Shown: positions 23,596-31,786 of the stretch, in pieces
Position numbering within the stretch: position 1 is the first letter of the stretch
Layout of the letters: every line of letters begins with the position of its first letter
Assembly: GCF_003725955.1 (NCBI RefSeq)
Contig: NZ_QIBZ01000018.1
Location: 1 to 41,652, forward strand
From: Slackia isoflavoniconvertens
GTDB lineage: Bacteria > Actinomycetota > Coriobacteriia > Coriobacteriales > Eggerthellaceae
Reading direction: 5' to 3'
Length of the DNA: 41,652 nucleotides
The notes under the pieces: generated by a model
What the model was told of the DNA's origin: nothing
What the model saw: the letters and a program-made list of their open reading frames with translations, nothing else
Database searches by the model: none
Position numbers and translations under genes: made by a program

Positions 23596-25089
23596 ATGAC
23601 AGATGAAAAACAGGAGGTCACAGCGCAGGCTCAAGTAGAAGAACCTGCGGGTGAATCTTCGAAAGGGACCCCCGAGAAAACGAGGTCGCTCGGCGTATTC
23701 TCGTTCGAGGGCGACATGCCGCTCGCGCAAGCAATCCCCTTGGGCTTGCAGCATGTTCTGGCAATGTTCGTGGGAAATTTGACTCCGCTGCTTATTGTGA
23801 CGAGCGCATGCGGATTGGCCGGCGCCGAATTCGCCGACGTGCAGCTTTCCCTGTTGCAAAATGCCATGTGGATCGCGGGTGTCGTAACTCTCATCCAGCT
23901 TTTCGGCATTGGCCCCGTCGGCGGCAAGGTGCCCATCATTATGGGCACGTCTTCGGGCTTCATCGGCGTGTTTAACTCGGTGGCCGCATCGATGGGCGGC
24001 GGCCTTATCGCCTATGGCGCCATCATGGGCGCATCGCTCATCGGCGGTTTGTTCGAGGCCGTTCTGGGCTTCTTCCTAAAACCCCTGCGCCGCTTCTTCC
24101 CGGCGGTCGTTACGGGCACCGTCGTGCTTTCCATCGGCTTAAGCCTTATCAGCGTCGGCGTGAACGCCTTCGGCGGCGGCAACACCGCACCCGACTTCGG
24201 CTCGTTCGAGAATCTGTGCTTGGCGCTCATCGTGCTCATCGTCATTCTCGCCGTGAAGCATGCGACCACGGGCTTTGTAAGCGCCTCTTCCATTTTGGCT
24301 GGCATTATCATGGGATATGTCGTCGCCGGCATCATGGGCCTGGTGCTTCCTACGACTGGTGTGACCGCCGATGGCGTGGAATACACAAAAGCATGGGTTC
24401 TGAACTGGGATAAGGTCGCTGCGGCGTCATGGTTCGCCATTCCGAACCTTCTGCCCGTCATGCCTGTCTTCGACATGCGAGCCATTGCGCCTGTGCTGGT
24501 GATGTTCATCGTCACGGCCGTCGAGACTGTTGGCGACATTTCGGGCGTCACGCAAGGCGGCATGAATCGCGAGGCTACCGACAAAGAGCTTTCCGGCGGC
24601 GTTGTGTGCGACGGCTTGGGCTCGTCGCTCGCAGCCATGTTCGGCGTGCTGCCCAACACCTCGTTCAGCCAGAACGTCGGCCTGGTCACCATGACCAAAA
24701 TGGTCAACCGCAAGGCCCTGGCCTGCGGCGCCGTATTCCTGATTCTGTGCGGCTTGTGCCCGAAGCTCGGCGCCGTGGTCTCCATCATGCCCCAGTCGGT
24801 CCTCGGCGGCGCGGCCGTTATGATGTTCGCCTCCATCGTGGTGAGCGGCATTCAGTTGATCACACGCGAACCCCTTACGCCGCGCAACTTGAGCATCGTT
24901 TCCGTCGCACTTGGCCTAGGCTACGGCATTGGCGCGAACCCCGCCGTGCTGGCTGGTTCGCCCGAGTTCGTCGGCCTGATTTTCGGCGGCTCTGGCATTG
25001 TCGCCGCAGCCGCGGTCGCCATCATTTTGAACATCGTGCTTCCCAAAGACGAAAACGAGAAAACGCCCGAGAAGGACGCGAACGCTTAA
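23596..25089 (+). CDS. Uracil/xanthine permease (NCS2 family)
   Basis: 497 aa with about fourteen membrane helices. NCS2 features: LGLQHVLAMFVGNLTPLLI at the start, GTSSGFIGVFN, and the region around residue 320 (VETVGDISGVTQGG) that carries the substrate-contacting Glu, followed by GLGSSLAAMFGVLPNTSFSQNVG. The bulk of close relatives transport xanthine or uric acid. The start at 23596 (ATGACAGATGAA) is chosen for the AGAAAGGGA upstream; earlier in-frame starts at 23554 and 23590 fit worse. The permease and the molybdenum hydroxylase operon 2.3 kb downstream probably serve the same purine pathway. Confidence 0.9.
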   Translation: MTDEKQEVTAQAQVEEPAGESSKGTPEKTRSLGVFSFEGDMPLAQAIPLGLQHVLAMFVGNLTPLLIVTSACGLAGAEFADVQLSLLQNAMWIAGVVTLIQLFGIGPVGGKVPIIMGTSSGFIGVFNSVAASMGGGLIAYGAIMGASLIGGLFEAVLGFFLKPLRRFFPAVVTGTVVLSIGLSLISVGVNAFGGGNTAPDFGSFENLCLALIVLIVILAVKHATTGFVSASSILAGIIMGYVVAGIMGLVLPTTGVTADGVEYTKAWVLNWDKVAAASWFAIPNLLPVMPVFDMRAIAPVLVMFIVTAVETVGDISGVTQGGMNREATDKELSGGVVCDGLGSSLAAMFGVLPNTSFSQNVGLVTMTKMVNRKALACGAVFLILCGLCPKLGAVVSIMPQSVLGGAAVMMFASIVVSGIQLITREPLTPRNLSIVSVALGLGYGIGANPAVLAGSPEFVGLIFGGSGIVAAAAVAIILNIVLPKDENEKTPEKDANA

Positions 25090-25157
25090 CGAGCTAAACG
25101 AGCGGCTCAAGGTTGGCATTCGAACTTTTGGCCCAAATCGTTCTTATACATCCAAGC

Positions 25158-25199
25158 GAACGGCGCCCTGTTTCTTTCGCGAGAGACAGGGCGCCGTTC
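25158..25199 (+). terminator. Terminator after the purine permease
   Basis: A perfect 14-bp stem GAACGGCGCCCTGT / ACAGGGCGCCGTTC with a 14-nt loop that can pair further inside, followed by TTTGTTG. Confidence 0.9.
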
Positions 25200-25291
25200 T
25201 TTGTTGCCTGTCCGAAATGCGAACGATGAAACAGTCCATCTTCAACCGCAACATCGTCTCCGGCTCATAAGGTAAAAGACATGTCTGGCCT

Positions 25292-25319
25292 AGGGGCATC
25301 GGCACAGGCCGATGCCCCT
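25292..25319 (+). terminator. Second strong terminator with no gene before it
   Basis: AGGGGCATCGGC / GCCGATGCCCCT, a 12-bp perfect stem with a 4-nt loop, then TTTTTGC. Only about 90 bp separate it from the first terminator. Either it is a back-up or it ends a short untranslated RNA from the intervening stretch. Confidence 0.85.
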
Positions 25320-26396
25320 TTTTGCACCCTTAAATTCGTCGGACGCATTTAAGAGCTCGGATAAAATGTACGTCCACGCGTCCAGGGTCTCCACATCTGT
25401 CCGAGCAGTCTTTTCGCACCCAATCTCATTGTCTCTGGCCAATCGGGCTCTTCATTCCCCATCCCCATTCTGCTTGATTGTTCACCCTTTCCGCATCCAT
25501 CCTTATTGCATTTATCTGATCAGGCTCTTCCGAGTACATTCCTATCGCACTTGCGTGGTCGGGTTTTCCGCACGCGCTTTCTGCGCGCACTGTTGCATGC
25601 GAACTTTCGCAACGCACGCCCAATCGGACTATCGCAGCGCTTGCCTAACAAGCTTTTCCGCGTCCATTCCCACAGCACCTCCCATAAATCCCTCCACGGC
25701 AAGCCCGAACGGGCCGACGCGGCCCAAATCATGTCCCGATTCTGCAAAAAATGGCAGAAATTTGCGGTTGTGAACGGTCTTAGCACTCAGAAAAGGCCCC
25801 AAAGATGCTTCGTTTTTGCAAAACCCCAGGTCACGATTTACCGGAGGCAGGAACAATGCGTTCCCAATCGTGCACAACCGCAAATTTGTGCCAAAAAGTT
25901 GACAATTCGGACCAAATATCAAGCAAGAGCAAATTGTTCAAGAAGGCACCAACAGTAGACTCGAAGCAAGCCCGGAGCAAGCACGAAGAGAAGATGAAAG
26001 AAACCGAGAAAAGAGGGAAGGGAAAGAGTAAAAATTAACGGTAATTTCGCGCATGCCGAGCAATGCTACACGCGGCCCATGCAATACAGCATTCGCGTTG
26101 CAGCAAAAACCAAATTTGCAACCAGCAGAAAGAAGCGATCGGGAGTGGTGGAATAAGCGAAGTGCCAGAATAAAGAACAGAAGCTGCAAACTAGGAAATT
26201 GAATCAAACCGAATCGGCGGCACTCGGTTACGAACGCAATGGACTGAATGTAATGGATGCCCATTATCGGGCCAGAAAGCACAACAGGGCGCCCTGCTGG
26301 GATATCTAGCCAAGGGGCGCAGCAGAACACCCAGCTGGGGCACATGCCTAGAACACCGGATGGAACGCGCAGGCAAAATCGGCGCGACGAAAAGCG
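25320..26396. other. 1.1-kb gap with an inverted-arm repeat unit but no gene
   Basis: Several open frames on both strands overlap one another but lack ribosome-binding sites and known motifs. The stretch contains one unit of the 44-bp-arm repeat (25733-25912). On the plus strand this is followed by about 120 bp that are markedly purine-rich (25913-26036). From 26040 to 26396 I see nothing definable. G+C is lower than in flanking genes. Confidence 0.55.
25733..25912. repeat. MITE-like unit A with 44-bp inverted arms
   Basis: The left arm (25733-25776) and right arm (25869-25912) are imperfect inverted repeats. They are best conserved at the inner end, where AAATTTGCGGTTGTG pairs perfectly. 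The outer ends begin GTCC and end GGAC. The 92-bp interior is unlike that of the second unit at 41068-41257, although the arms are clearly related. It has no coding capacity. It could be a miniature inverted-repeat element or a long hairpin RNA. Confidence 0.75.
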
Positions 26397-27263
26397 TCAG
26401 CGCGGCAAACCTGCACTGCCGCAGCGCGCAACATGCGTCTGCAGCTGCTCCAAATCGTCGCGCGTATCCACGTCGAACAGCTCCCATTCGCTTGAAACCT
26501 CAATGGTTCGAACGCATTCCGCATGCGTTTTCGCCACGAATCCGCCGCCCTTACCACGGGGAAGAGAACGAAGCTCGTCGAACGCCCATGAAGGAAAAAG
26601 CACGGGCGCGCCCGGCACGCCATCGAAGCTGGTGCGCCAAATGCGCGCAACGCCACTCTCCGCAGCATTGCACTCCACGGCGTCATGTTTCGCGGCAGCG
26701 GCGACATCGGATTCCGCAGCATCACACCCAGCAGCAGCATCAACGTCGCACTTCACAGCATCGAGCTCCATGGCGTAGTCCTCCGCAACGCCGCCTTCCG
26801 CAGTATCGGCCAGCGCTGCACTGACAGCATCGCATCCCGCAACATCCGCAACGCCGCGCCCCGCAGCATCGCGTCTCGCGGCACCAGCAGCATCGCGCTC
26901 GGCGGCGCGAAGAAGCGCGGCAATGCTCGCTGGACGAATAAGCGGCTGGTCGCCCTGGACGAACGTGACCGTATCGCACCCGTCCATGGCCTCCATGCCC
27001 AGGCGCACCGTGTCATTCCGACAAGGTTTGTCGTGCAAAATCACCTGCGCGCCCAGCGTCTCGCACAACGCAGCCACGTCAGCATGGCGCGTGACCACCA
27101 CGCGCCGGCTGAACAAATCATCGGTTGCTCGCACAACATGGCCGATCAGCGGCGCGCCGCAAAGCTCGGCCATGAGTTTATTGCCCCCGAAACGCACTCC
27201 CACGCCCGATGCCATAACGATGCATCCGTGCTTCAATGTGCGGTTGTCGGCAGCGTGTGGCAT
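26397..27263 (-). CDS. MocA-like molybdenum cofactor nucleotidyltransferase with low-complexity insert
   Basis: 288 aa, against about 190-200 for the family. The N-terminal NTP-binding loop is clear (IVMASGVGVRFGGNKLMAE), as are the NDTVRLGMEAM and FVQGDQPLIRP motifs. The C-terminal GVPGAPVLFPSWAFDELRSL with GKGG follows. Between them, at about residues 125-205, sits an Ala/Asp/Cys/Val-rich stretch with repeated DAA, CDAV and GVA words that family members lack. Such enzymes attach CMP (or another nucleotide) to molybdopterin before insertion in hydroxylases of the xanthine dehydrogenase family. Divergent from the hydroxylase operon across an 84-bp intergenic region, so co-regulation is likely. 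Confidence 0.83.
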   Translation of the reverse strand: MPHAADNRTLKHGCIVMASGVGVRFGGNKLMAELCGAPLIGHVVRATDDLFSRRVVVTRHADVAALCETLGAQVILHDKPCRNDTVRLGMEAMDGCDTVTFVQGDQPLIRPASIAALLRAAERDAAGAARRDAAGRGVADVAGCDAVSAALADTAEGGVAEDYAMELDAVKCDVDAAAGCDAAESDVAAAAKHDAVECNAAESGVARIWRTSFDGVPGAPVLFPSWAFDELRSLPRGKGGGFVAKTHAECVRTIEVSSEWELFDVDTRDDLEQLQTHVARCGSAGLPR

Positions 27264-27307
27264 AGCAGCATTCGCCTTTGCAAATTCGATGGTTGGACGG
27301 GCTGAAT

Positions 27308-27337
27308 TTGAGAATTAATCGCAGGCCACAGTATAAT
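27308..27337 (+). promoter_or_regulatory. Promoter of the molybdenum hydroxylase operon
   Basis: TTGAGA (27308-27313), an 18-bp spacer and a perfect TATAAT (27332-27337). The predicted start of transcription (about 27343-27345) is only a few bases before ATG 27348, so the first gene may be translated from a leaderless or very short-leader mRNA. Confidence 0.7.
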
Positions 27338-27347
27338 ATGAGCGACT

Positions 27348-28169
27348 ATGCCAACCTCAAGTAATGGGGCGAGAAACATTATTACCTTCCAAAAATACGA
27401 GCGCCCGCAAACCCTCGACGAAGCCTGGGAGCTCAACCAGAAAAAGCGCAACCGCATCGTGGCCGGCACCATGTGGATGAAAATGGGCACCCACTCCTTC
27501 GGCACCGCCATCGATTTGTGCGATCTGGGTCTCAACCAAATCGAAGAAACCGACGAGGAATTTCGCATTGGCGCCATGGTCACCCTGCGCCAAATGGAGA
27601 AGCATCCAGGCCTCGCCGCCTATTCCTGCGGCGCGGTGGAAGCCGCCTTCAAAGACATCGTGGGCGTGCAGTTCCGCAACGGCGCAACGCTCGGCGGAAG
27701 CCTGTGGCGCCGCATGGGCTTTTCCGACATTCTCACGGTTTTCCTTGCTATGGATAGTTACGTCGAACTCTACAAGGGCGGCATCGTGCCCCTGGAAGAA
27801 TTCGCGCGCATGCCTTACGACAAAGACGTTTTGGTGCGCCTCGTCGTGAAGAAGCAGCCGGGCGCGTTCTCATACCAAGCCGTGCGCAAGCAGCGCACTG
27901 ACATCCCTTCACTGAACTGCGCTGCGGCCCAGGTGGCGGGTGAGTGGCGCGTCGTCGTGGGTTCGCGTCCCGCGCGTGCCGTGGTGCTTCGCGATGAGCA
28001 GGGGCTCCTCGCCGGCGGCATTACCGAGGAAAGCGCTGCCGCGTTCGCCGACTACGCCGCCGGCGCCGTGACCGTCTCGGGCAACATGTGGGGCAGCGTC
28101 GAATACCGACGCGCACTCGTGCCCGTGCTCACGCGTCGCGCGCTTCTGGCCCTGAAAGAGGTGCAGTAA
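27348..28169 (+). CDS. xdhB: Molybdenum hydroxylase FAD-binding subunit
   Basis: 273 aa of the CoxM/XdhB type: an FAD-binding domain in the first 170 residues (AWELNQKKRNRIVAGT, VGVQFRNGATLGGSLWRRM) and a CO-dehydrogenase-flavoprotein-type C-terminal domain. It passes electrons from the 2Fe-2S subunit to an acceptor. ATG 27348 lacks a ribosome-binding site and sits next to the predicted transcription start. An alternative would be ATT codons at about 27376-27381, downstream of GGGGCGAG, which would place ITFQKYERP at the N-terminus as in relatives. The stop overlaps the next start (TAATG). Confidence 0.9.
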   Translation: MPTSSNGARNIITFQKYERPQTLDEAWELNQKKRNRIVAGTMWMKMGTHSFGTAIDLCDLGLNQIEETDEEFRIGAMVTLRQMEKHPGLAAYSCGAVEAAFKDIVGVQFRNGATLGGSLWRRMGFSDILTVFLAMDSYVELYKGGIVPLEEFARMPYDKDVLVRLVVKKQPGAFSYQAVRKQRTDIPSLNCAAAQVAGEWRVVVGSRPARAVVLRDEQGLLAGGITEESAAAFADYAAGAVTVSGNMWGSVEYRRALVPVLTRRALLALKEVQ

Positions 28170-28642
28170 TGGAAATCAAAATCAAGCTGAACGGAACCAT
28201 GGTTTCCGACGACGTTCCCGCCGACACGCTCCTCATCGATTTCGTGCGCGCGCATGGCTGCTTGAGCGTGAAGCGCGGCTGCGAAACCTCGAGCTGCGGT
28301 TTGTGTACCGTGCTCATGGACGACGAACCCGTGCTTTCGTGCTCAACGCTCGCGGCGCGCGCCAACGGCCGCAGCGTGCACACGCTCGAAGGCCTGCAAG
28401 AAGAAGCGTCGGAATTCGTCGGCTTCATTGCCGACCAAGGCGCCGAGCAATGCGGCTTTTGCAATCCCGGCTTCGTCATGAATACCATCGCGCTGCTTCG
28501 CGAAAACCCCGACCCGTCTGACGGGGAAATTCTCGCGTACCTGAGCGGCAACCTGTGCCGCTGCTCGGGCTATGAAGGCCAGCTGCGCGGCATCCGCGCC
28601 TTCCTGAACAGCAGGCATGAGGAAGGGGCCAACCATGAATAG
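28169..28642 (+). CDS. xdhC: Molybdenum hydroxylase 2Fe-2S subunit
   Basis: 157 aa. The N-terminal plant-ferredoxin-like cluster has GCETSSCGLCTVLMDD plus a later CS pair (VLSCST). The C-terminal four-helix cluster has CGFCNPGF and LCRCSGY, the classical second 2Fe-2S site next to the molybdopterin. The start at 28169 overlaps the FAD subunit stop by 1 bp. Small-subunit genes of separate-chain xanthine dehydrogenases have this size. It relays electrons between the Mo site and the FAD. The symbol follows the E. coli three-subunit naming and differs from the XdhC maturation factor at 32581. Confidence 0.94.
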   Translation: MEIKIKLNGTMVSDDVPADTLLIDFVRAHGCLSVKRGCETSSCGLCTVLMDDEPVLSCSTLAARANGRSVHTLEGLQEEASEFVGFIADQGAEQCGFCNPGFVMNTIALLRENPDPSDGEILAYLSGNLCRCSGYEGQLRGIRAFLNSRHEEGANHE

Positions 28643-30926
28643 ACCCGAGTACCAATCGGTGGGCAAGTCGGTCCGCAAGAAAGACGCGATGCAGCAACTG
28701 CTGGGCAAGCCCCTGTATACCGAAGATATCGTGCGCGACGCGCTCGTGGTGAAGCTGCTGCGAAGCCCGCACGCCAATGCCATCGTCGAGACTATCGACA
28801 CCTCGAAGGCGAAAAAGGTCGCCGGCGTGGTTGACGTATTCACATGGGAAGACGTGCCGAACGAGCGCTTTTCGAACGCGGGCCAAACCTACCCCGAAAC
28901 GAGCCCCTACGACCGCCTCATCATCGATCGCCACGTTCGCTTCGTAGGCGACGTGGTGGCAATCGTCGCTGCCGAAAATGAAGCAGCCGCCAATAAGGCG
29001 CTCGAGCGCATCAAGGTTACCTACGACGTACTCGAACCCGTTTTGGATTTCCGCACCGCCAAAGACAACCCGGTGCTCGTGCATCCCGAAGACAACTGGC
29101 GCATGCTGTGCGATTTGGGCGGCGACAACACGCGCAACCTCGTGGGCACCACGGCCGACGAAGGCGGCGACATCGAGGCCGTGCTGGCCGATTGCGATGT
29201 GGTTTTGGAACGCACCTACCACACCAAGGCCTACAACCAGGCAATGATGGAGACCTTCCGCACCTACACCGAGCTCGACCGCTACGGGCGCTTGCACGTG
29301 ATTTCATCCACGCAGGTCGTCTTTCATGTGCGCCGCATCTTATCGAACGCGCTCGGCATTCCGAAAGGCCGCATTCGCGTCGAAAAGCCCCGCATTGGCG
29401 GAGGCTTCGGCGCAAAGCAGACCGCAGTGTGCGAGGTGTACCCCGCATTCGTCACGATGAAGACGGGCCGTGCCGCCATGTGCGTATACACGCGCGAAGA
29501 ATCGCAGACCTGCGGCTCTCCGCGCCACGAGATGGAAATCACCGTGCGCTTGGGCGCGAACAACGACGGCCGCATTCGCGCGCTCGGCGTGACCACGCTG
29601 TCGAATTCGGGCGCCTATGGCGAGCACGGTTGGGCGACGGTCGGCCTTACTGGCCATAAGTCCATTCCGCTGTATACTGGGTCGCTCGAAGCATTCAAAT
29701 TTACCGCAAACGTGGTGTACACGAACATGCAGCCTTCGGGTGCCTACCGAGGCTTCGGCGCCACGCAGGGCCAATTCGCCGTTGAAACCACCGTGAACGA
29801 GCTGGCCGAAAAGCTCGGCCGCGACCCCGTTGAGCTGCGCGAACAGAACATGGTGCGCGAAGGCATGGAGATGCCCGCATACTTCGGCGAAATCGCCAAT
29901 GCGTGCGCGCTCGACCGCTGCTTGAAGCATTGCGCCGACATGTTCGACTGGAAAGCGAAATACCCCGTGCGCGACATGGGCAACGGCAAGGTTCGCGCGG
30001 CAGGCGTGGGCATGTCGATGCAAGGCTCAGGCATTTCCGGCATTGACGTGGGCTCGGTCACCATCAAGCTCAACGACGACGGCACGTACATGCTGATCAT
30101 CGGCGCGGCGGACATGGGCACAGGCTGCGACACCATTTTGGCGCAGATGGTCGCCGAGCATATGGATTGCTCGGTCGACGACGTTTCCGTGTTTGGCGCC
30201 GACACCGATGCGTCGCCCTACGATTCGGGCTCATACGCCTCTTCCACCACGTATGTCACCGGCATGGCCGTGCAAAAGGCGTGTACACAGCTGAAAGAAC
30301 GCTTATGTGCCATCGCCGCCGAAGCGCTGGAGTGCGACGCGAACGAGCTGAGCTTCGAAGACGGGCGCGTGGTGCGCGAAGCGACGGGCGAGGAAATGTC
30401 ACTCGTCGATGTGGCCACGAAAAGCCAGGTAAGCAATTGCCTGGCACCCGAAGCCACCGCCATGCATTCTTCCCCTGTCTCACCGCCGCCGTTCATGGTA
30501 GGCATGGCCGAGATTGAACTTGACCGCGAAACCGGCGTAGTTGAAGTGCTCAATTACGCGAGCGTCGTCGACTGCGGTATTCCCATCAATCCGGCACTTG
30601 CGCGCATTCAGGCCGAAGGCGGCATCGTGCAGGGCATCGGCCACACGCTCATGGAAGACGTGACGCGCACGCCCAAGGGTCGCATTCGCGAATCAAACCT
30701 GTTCACGTACCGTTTGCCCACTCGTCTTGACACGGGCCACATTCACGTCGAGTTTGAGAATTCCTACGAACCCACGGGTCCGTTCGGCGCGAAGTCGATC
30801 GGCGAAATCGTCATTAATACACCGGCCCCCGCGATTACGCAGGCAATTTACCGCGCGACAGGCGTGTGGCATCGCGAGCTGCCCATTCTGCCCGAGCATA
30901 TCGTGCTCGCGAAACCCGAGGAGTAG
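28635..30926 (+). CDS. xdhA: Molybdenum hydroxylase large (molybdopterin) subunit
   Basis: 763 aa with the full xanthine-dehydrogenase-type Mo domain: an N-terminal a/b hammerhead (GKPLYTEDIVRDALVVKLLRS, split at about residues 25-45), the GGGFGAKQ motif near 255, PSGAYRGFGATQ near 370, and the C-terminal GPFGAKSIGE holding the base-catalyst Glu near residue 722. It hydroxylates a purine or other N-heterocycle. Linked YqeB and YqeC point to the selenium-labile subgroup. ATG 28635 (AGGAAGGGG upstream) lies 8 bp inside the previous gene. Substrate cannot be fixed from sequence; xanthine is favoured by the nearby permease. Confidence 0.93.
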   Translation: MNRPEYQSVGKSVRKKDAMQQLLGKPLYTEDIVRDALVVKLLRSPHANAIVETIDTSKAKKVAGVVDVFTWEDVPNERFSNAGQTYPETSPYDRLIIDRHVRFVGDVVAIVAAENEAAANKALERIKVTYDVLEPVLDFRTAKDNPVLVHPEDNWRMLCDLGGDNTRNLVGTTADEGGDIEAVLADCDVVLERTYHTKAYNQAMMETFRTYTELDRYGRLHVISSTQVVFHVRRILSNALGIPKGRIRVEKPRIGGGFGAKQTAVCEVYPAFVTMKTGRAAMCVYTREESQTCGSPRHEMEITVRLGANNDGRIRALGVTTLSNSGAYGEHGWATVGLTGHKSIPLYTGSLEAFKFTANVVYTNMQPSGAYRGFGATQGQFAVETTVNELAEKLGRDPVELREQNMVREGMEMPAYFGEIANACALDRCLKHCADMFDWKAKYPVRDMGNGKVRAAGVGMSMQGSGISGIDVGSVTIKLNDDGTYMLIIGAADMGTGCDTILAQMVAEHMDCSVDDVSVFGADTDASPYDSGSYASSTTYVTGMAVQKACTQLKERLCAIAAEALECDANELSFEDGRVVREATGEEMSLVDVATKSQVSNCLAPEATAMHSSPVSPPPFMVGMAEIELDRETGVVEVLNYASVVDCGIPINPALARIQAEGGIVQGIGHTLMEDVTRTPKGRIRESNLFTYRLPTRLDTGHIHVEFENSYEPTGPFGAKSIGEIVINTPAPAITQAIYRATGVWHRELPILPEHIVLAKPEE

Positions 30927-30928
30927 GC

Positions 30929-31786
30929 ATTCTAAGCGAGTTTTTGCACATACCGCGGAAAACCACGGCCATCATCGGAAGCGGCGGGAAATCGACGCTT
31001 TTGCGCGCCCTGGCTGAAGAACTGGCAACCGGACGGGCCGCGAGCGCGGAGTTCGTAGCCGCTGAAACCGCAACCGGCAAACCCCAGGTCGGAACATCGC
31101 CGAACGAAGACTGCCCGACCGAGGAGGCCGCAGGCGATAAGCCGTCGGTTGATGGCGGCGAGCCGTCAACCAGGCGCCCCGCCGCAAAAGAGAACGCCAT
31201 CGTCAAAGCGCCCCGCCGCGCACACGTAATCGTGGCCACGAGCACCAAAATGTTCGTACCCGATTGGTGTCCGGTTCTGCTCGACCCCACAATAGACGAA
31301 GTGAGATTAGCGCTATCGACGCACCCTATCGTCTGCGTGGGACGCATCCATGGGCCAACGGGCAAGATCGACGCGCCGAGCATGGCGTTTTCGGAACTGG
31401 AAGCCGCGGCCGACTACCTGCTCGTTGAAGCCGACGGAGCAAAAATGCTGCCCCTGAAAGCGCATGCGGAGCACGAGCCCGTGATTCCCGAATGCGCGAA
31501 GCGAACGGTCTGGGTCGTGGGGATCGATGGCGTGGGCAGCCCTATTTCGCAGGCCTGCCATCGAGCGGAACGCTTTGCGCAGCTGGCAGATGCCTCGAGC
31601 ACCGATGCCGTAACGACCGAAATGGTAGCGCACGTGCTTGAAGCAGAAGGCCTGCACGATATGGTTTTGATCAACAAGGTTGAATCCGACAACGACTGGC
31701 GAGTCGCCGAGCGCATAGCGGCGCTCTGCACAACCCCCGTGGTTGCGGGAAGCCTTTGGAGGAAAGAATTTCGATGCTTGCGATAA
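30929..31786 (+). CDS. yqeC: YqeC-like selenium-dependent hydroxylase accessory protein
   Basis: About 285 aa. An N-terminal P-loop (TAIIGSGGKSTLLRALAEEL), then VIVATSTKMFVP, GRIHGPTGKIDAP, LLVEADGAKMLPLKAH and a C-terminal MVLINKVESDNDW match the YqeC family, which occurs with selenium-dependent molybdenum hydroxylases. Residues about 30-85 are a polar, Pro/Glu/Ala-rich insertion not usual in the family. The start is unclear: GAGGAG lies 5 bp before ATT 30929, which gives the expected N-terminus; the alternatives are TTG 30944 and GTG 30866, and the latter overlaps the large-subunit gene by 61 bp. The coordinates given use the ATT reading. Confidence 0.8.
   Translation: MLSEFLHIPRKTTAIIGSGGKSTLLRALAEELATGRAASAEFVAAETATGKPQVGTSPNEDCPTEEAAGDKPSVDGGEPSTRRPAAKENAIVKAPRRAHVIVATSTKMFVPDWCPVLLDPTIDEVRLALSTHPIVCVGRIHGPTGKIDAPSMAFSELEAAADYLLVEADGAKMLPLKAHAEHEPVIPECAKRTVWVVGIDGVGSPISQACHRAERFAQLADASSTDAVTTEMVAHVLEAEGLHDMVLINKVESDNDWRVAERIAALCTTPVVAGSLWRKEFRCLR

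Noticed and set aside
25733-25912. Inverted-arm unit as an integron attC site
   Set aside because: The arms are far longer than attC R boxes, lack the conserved core sites, and there is no integron integrase or cassette.
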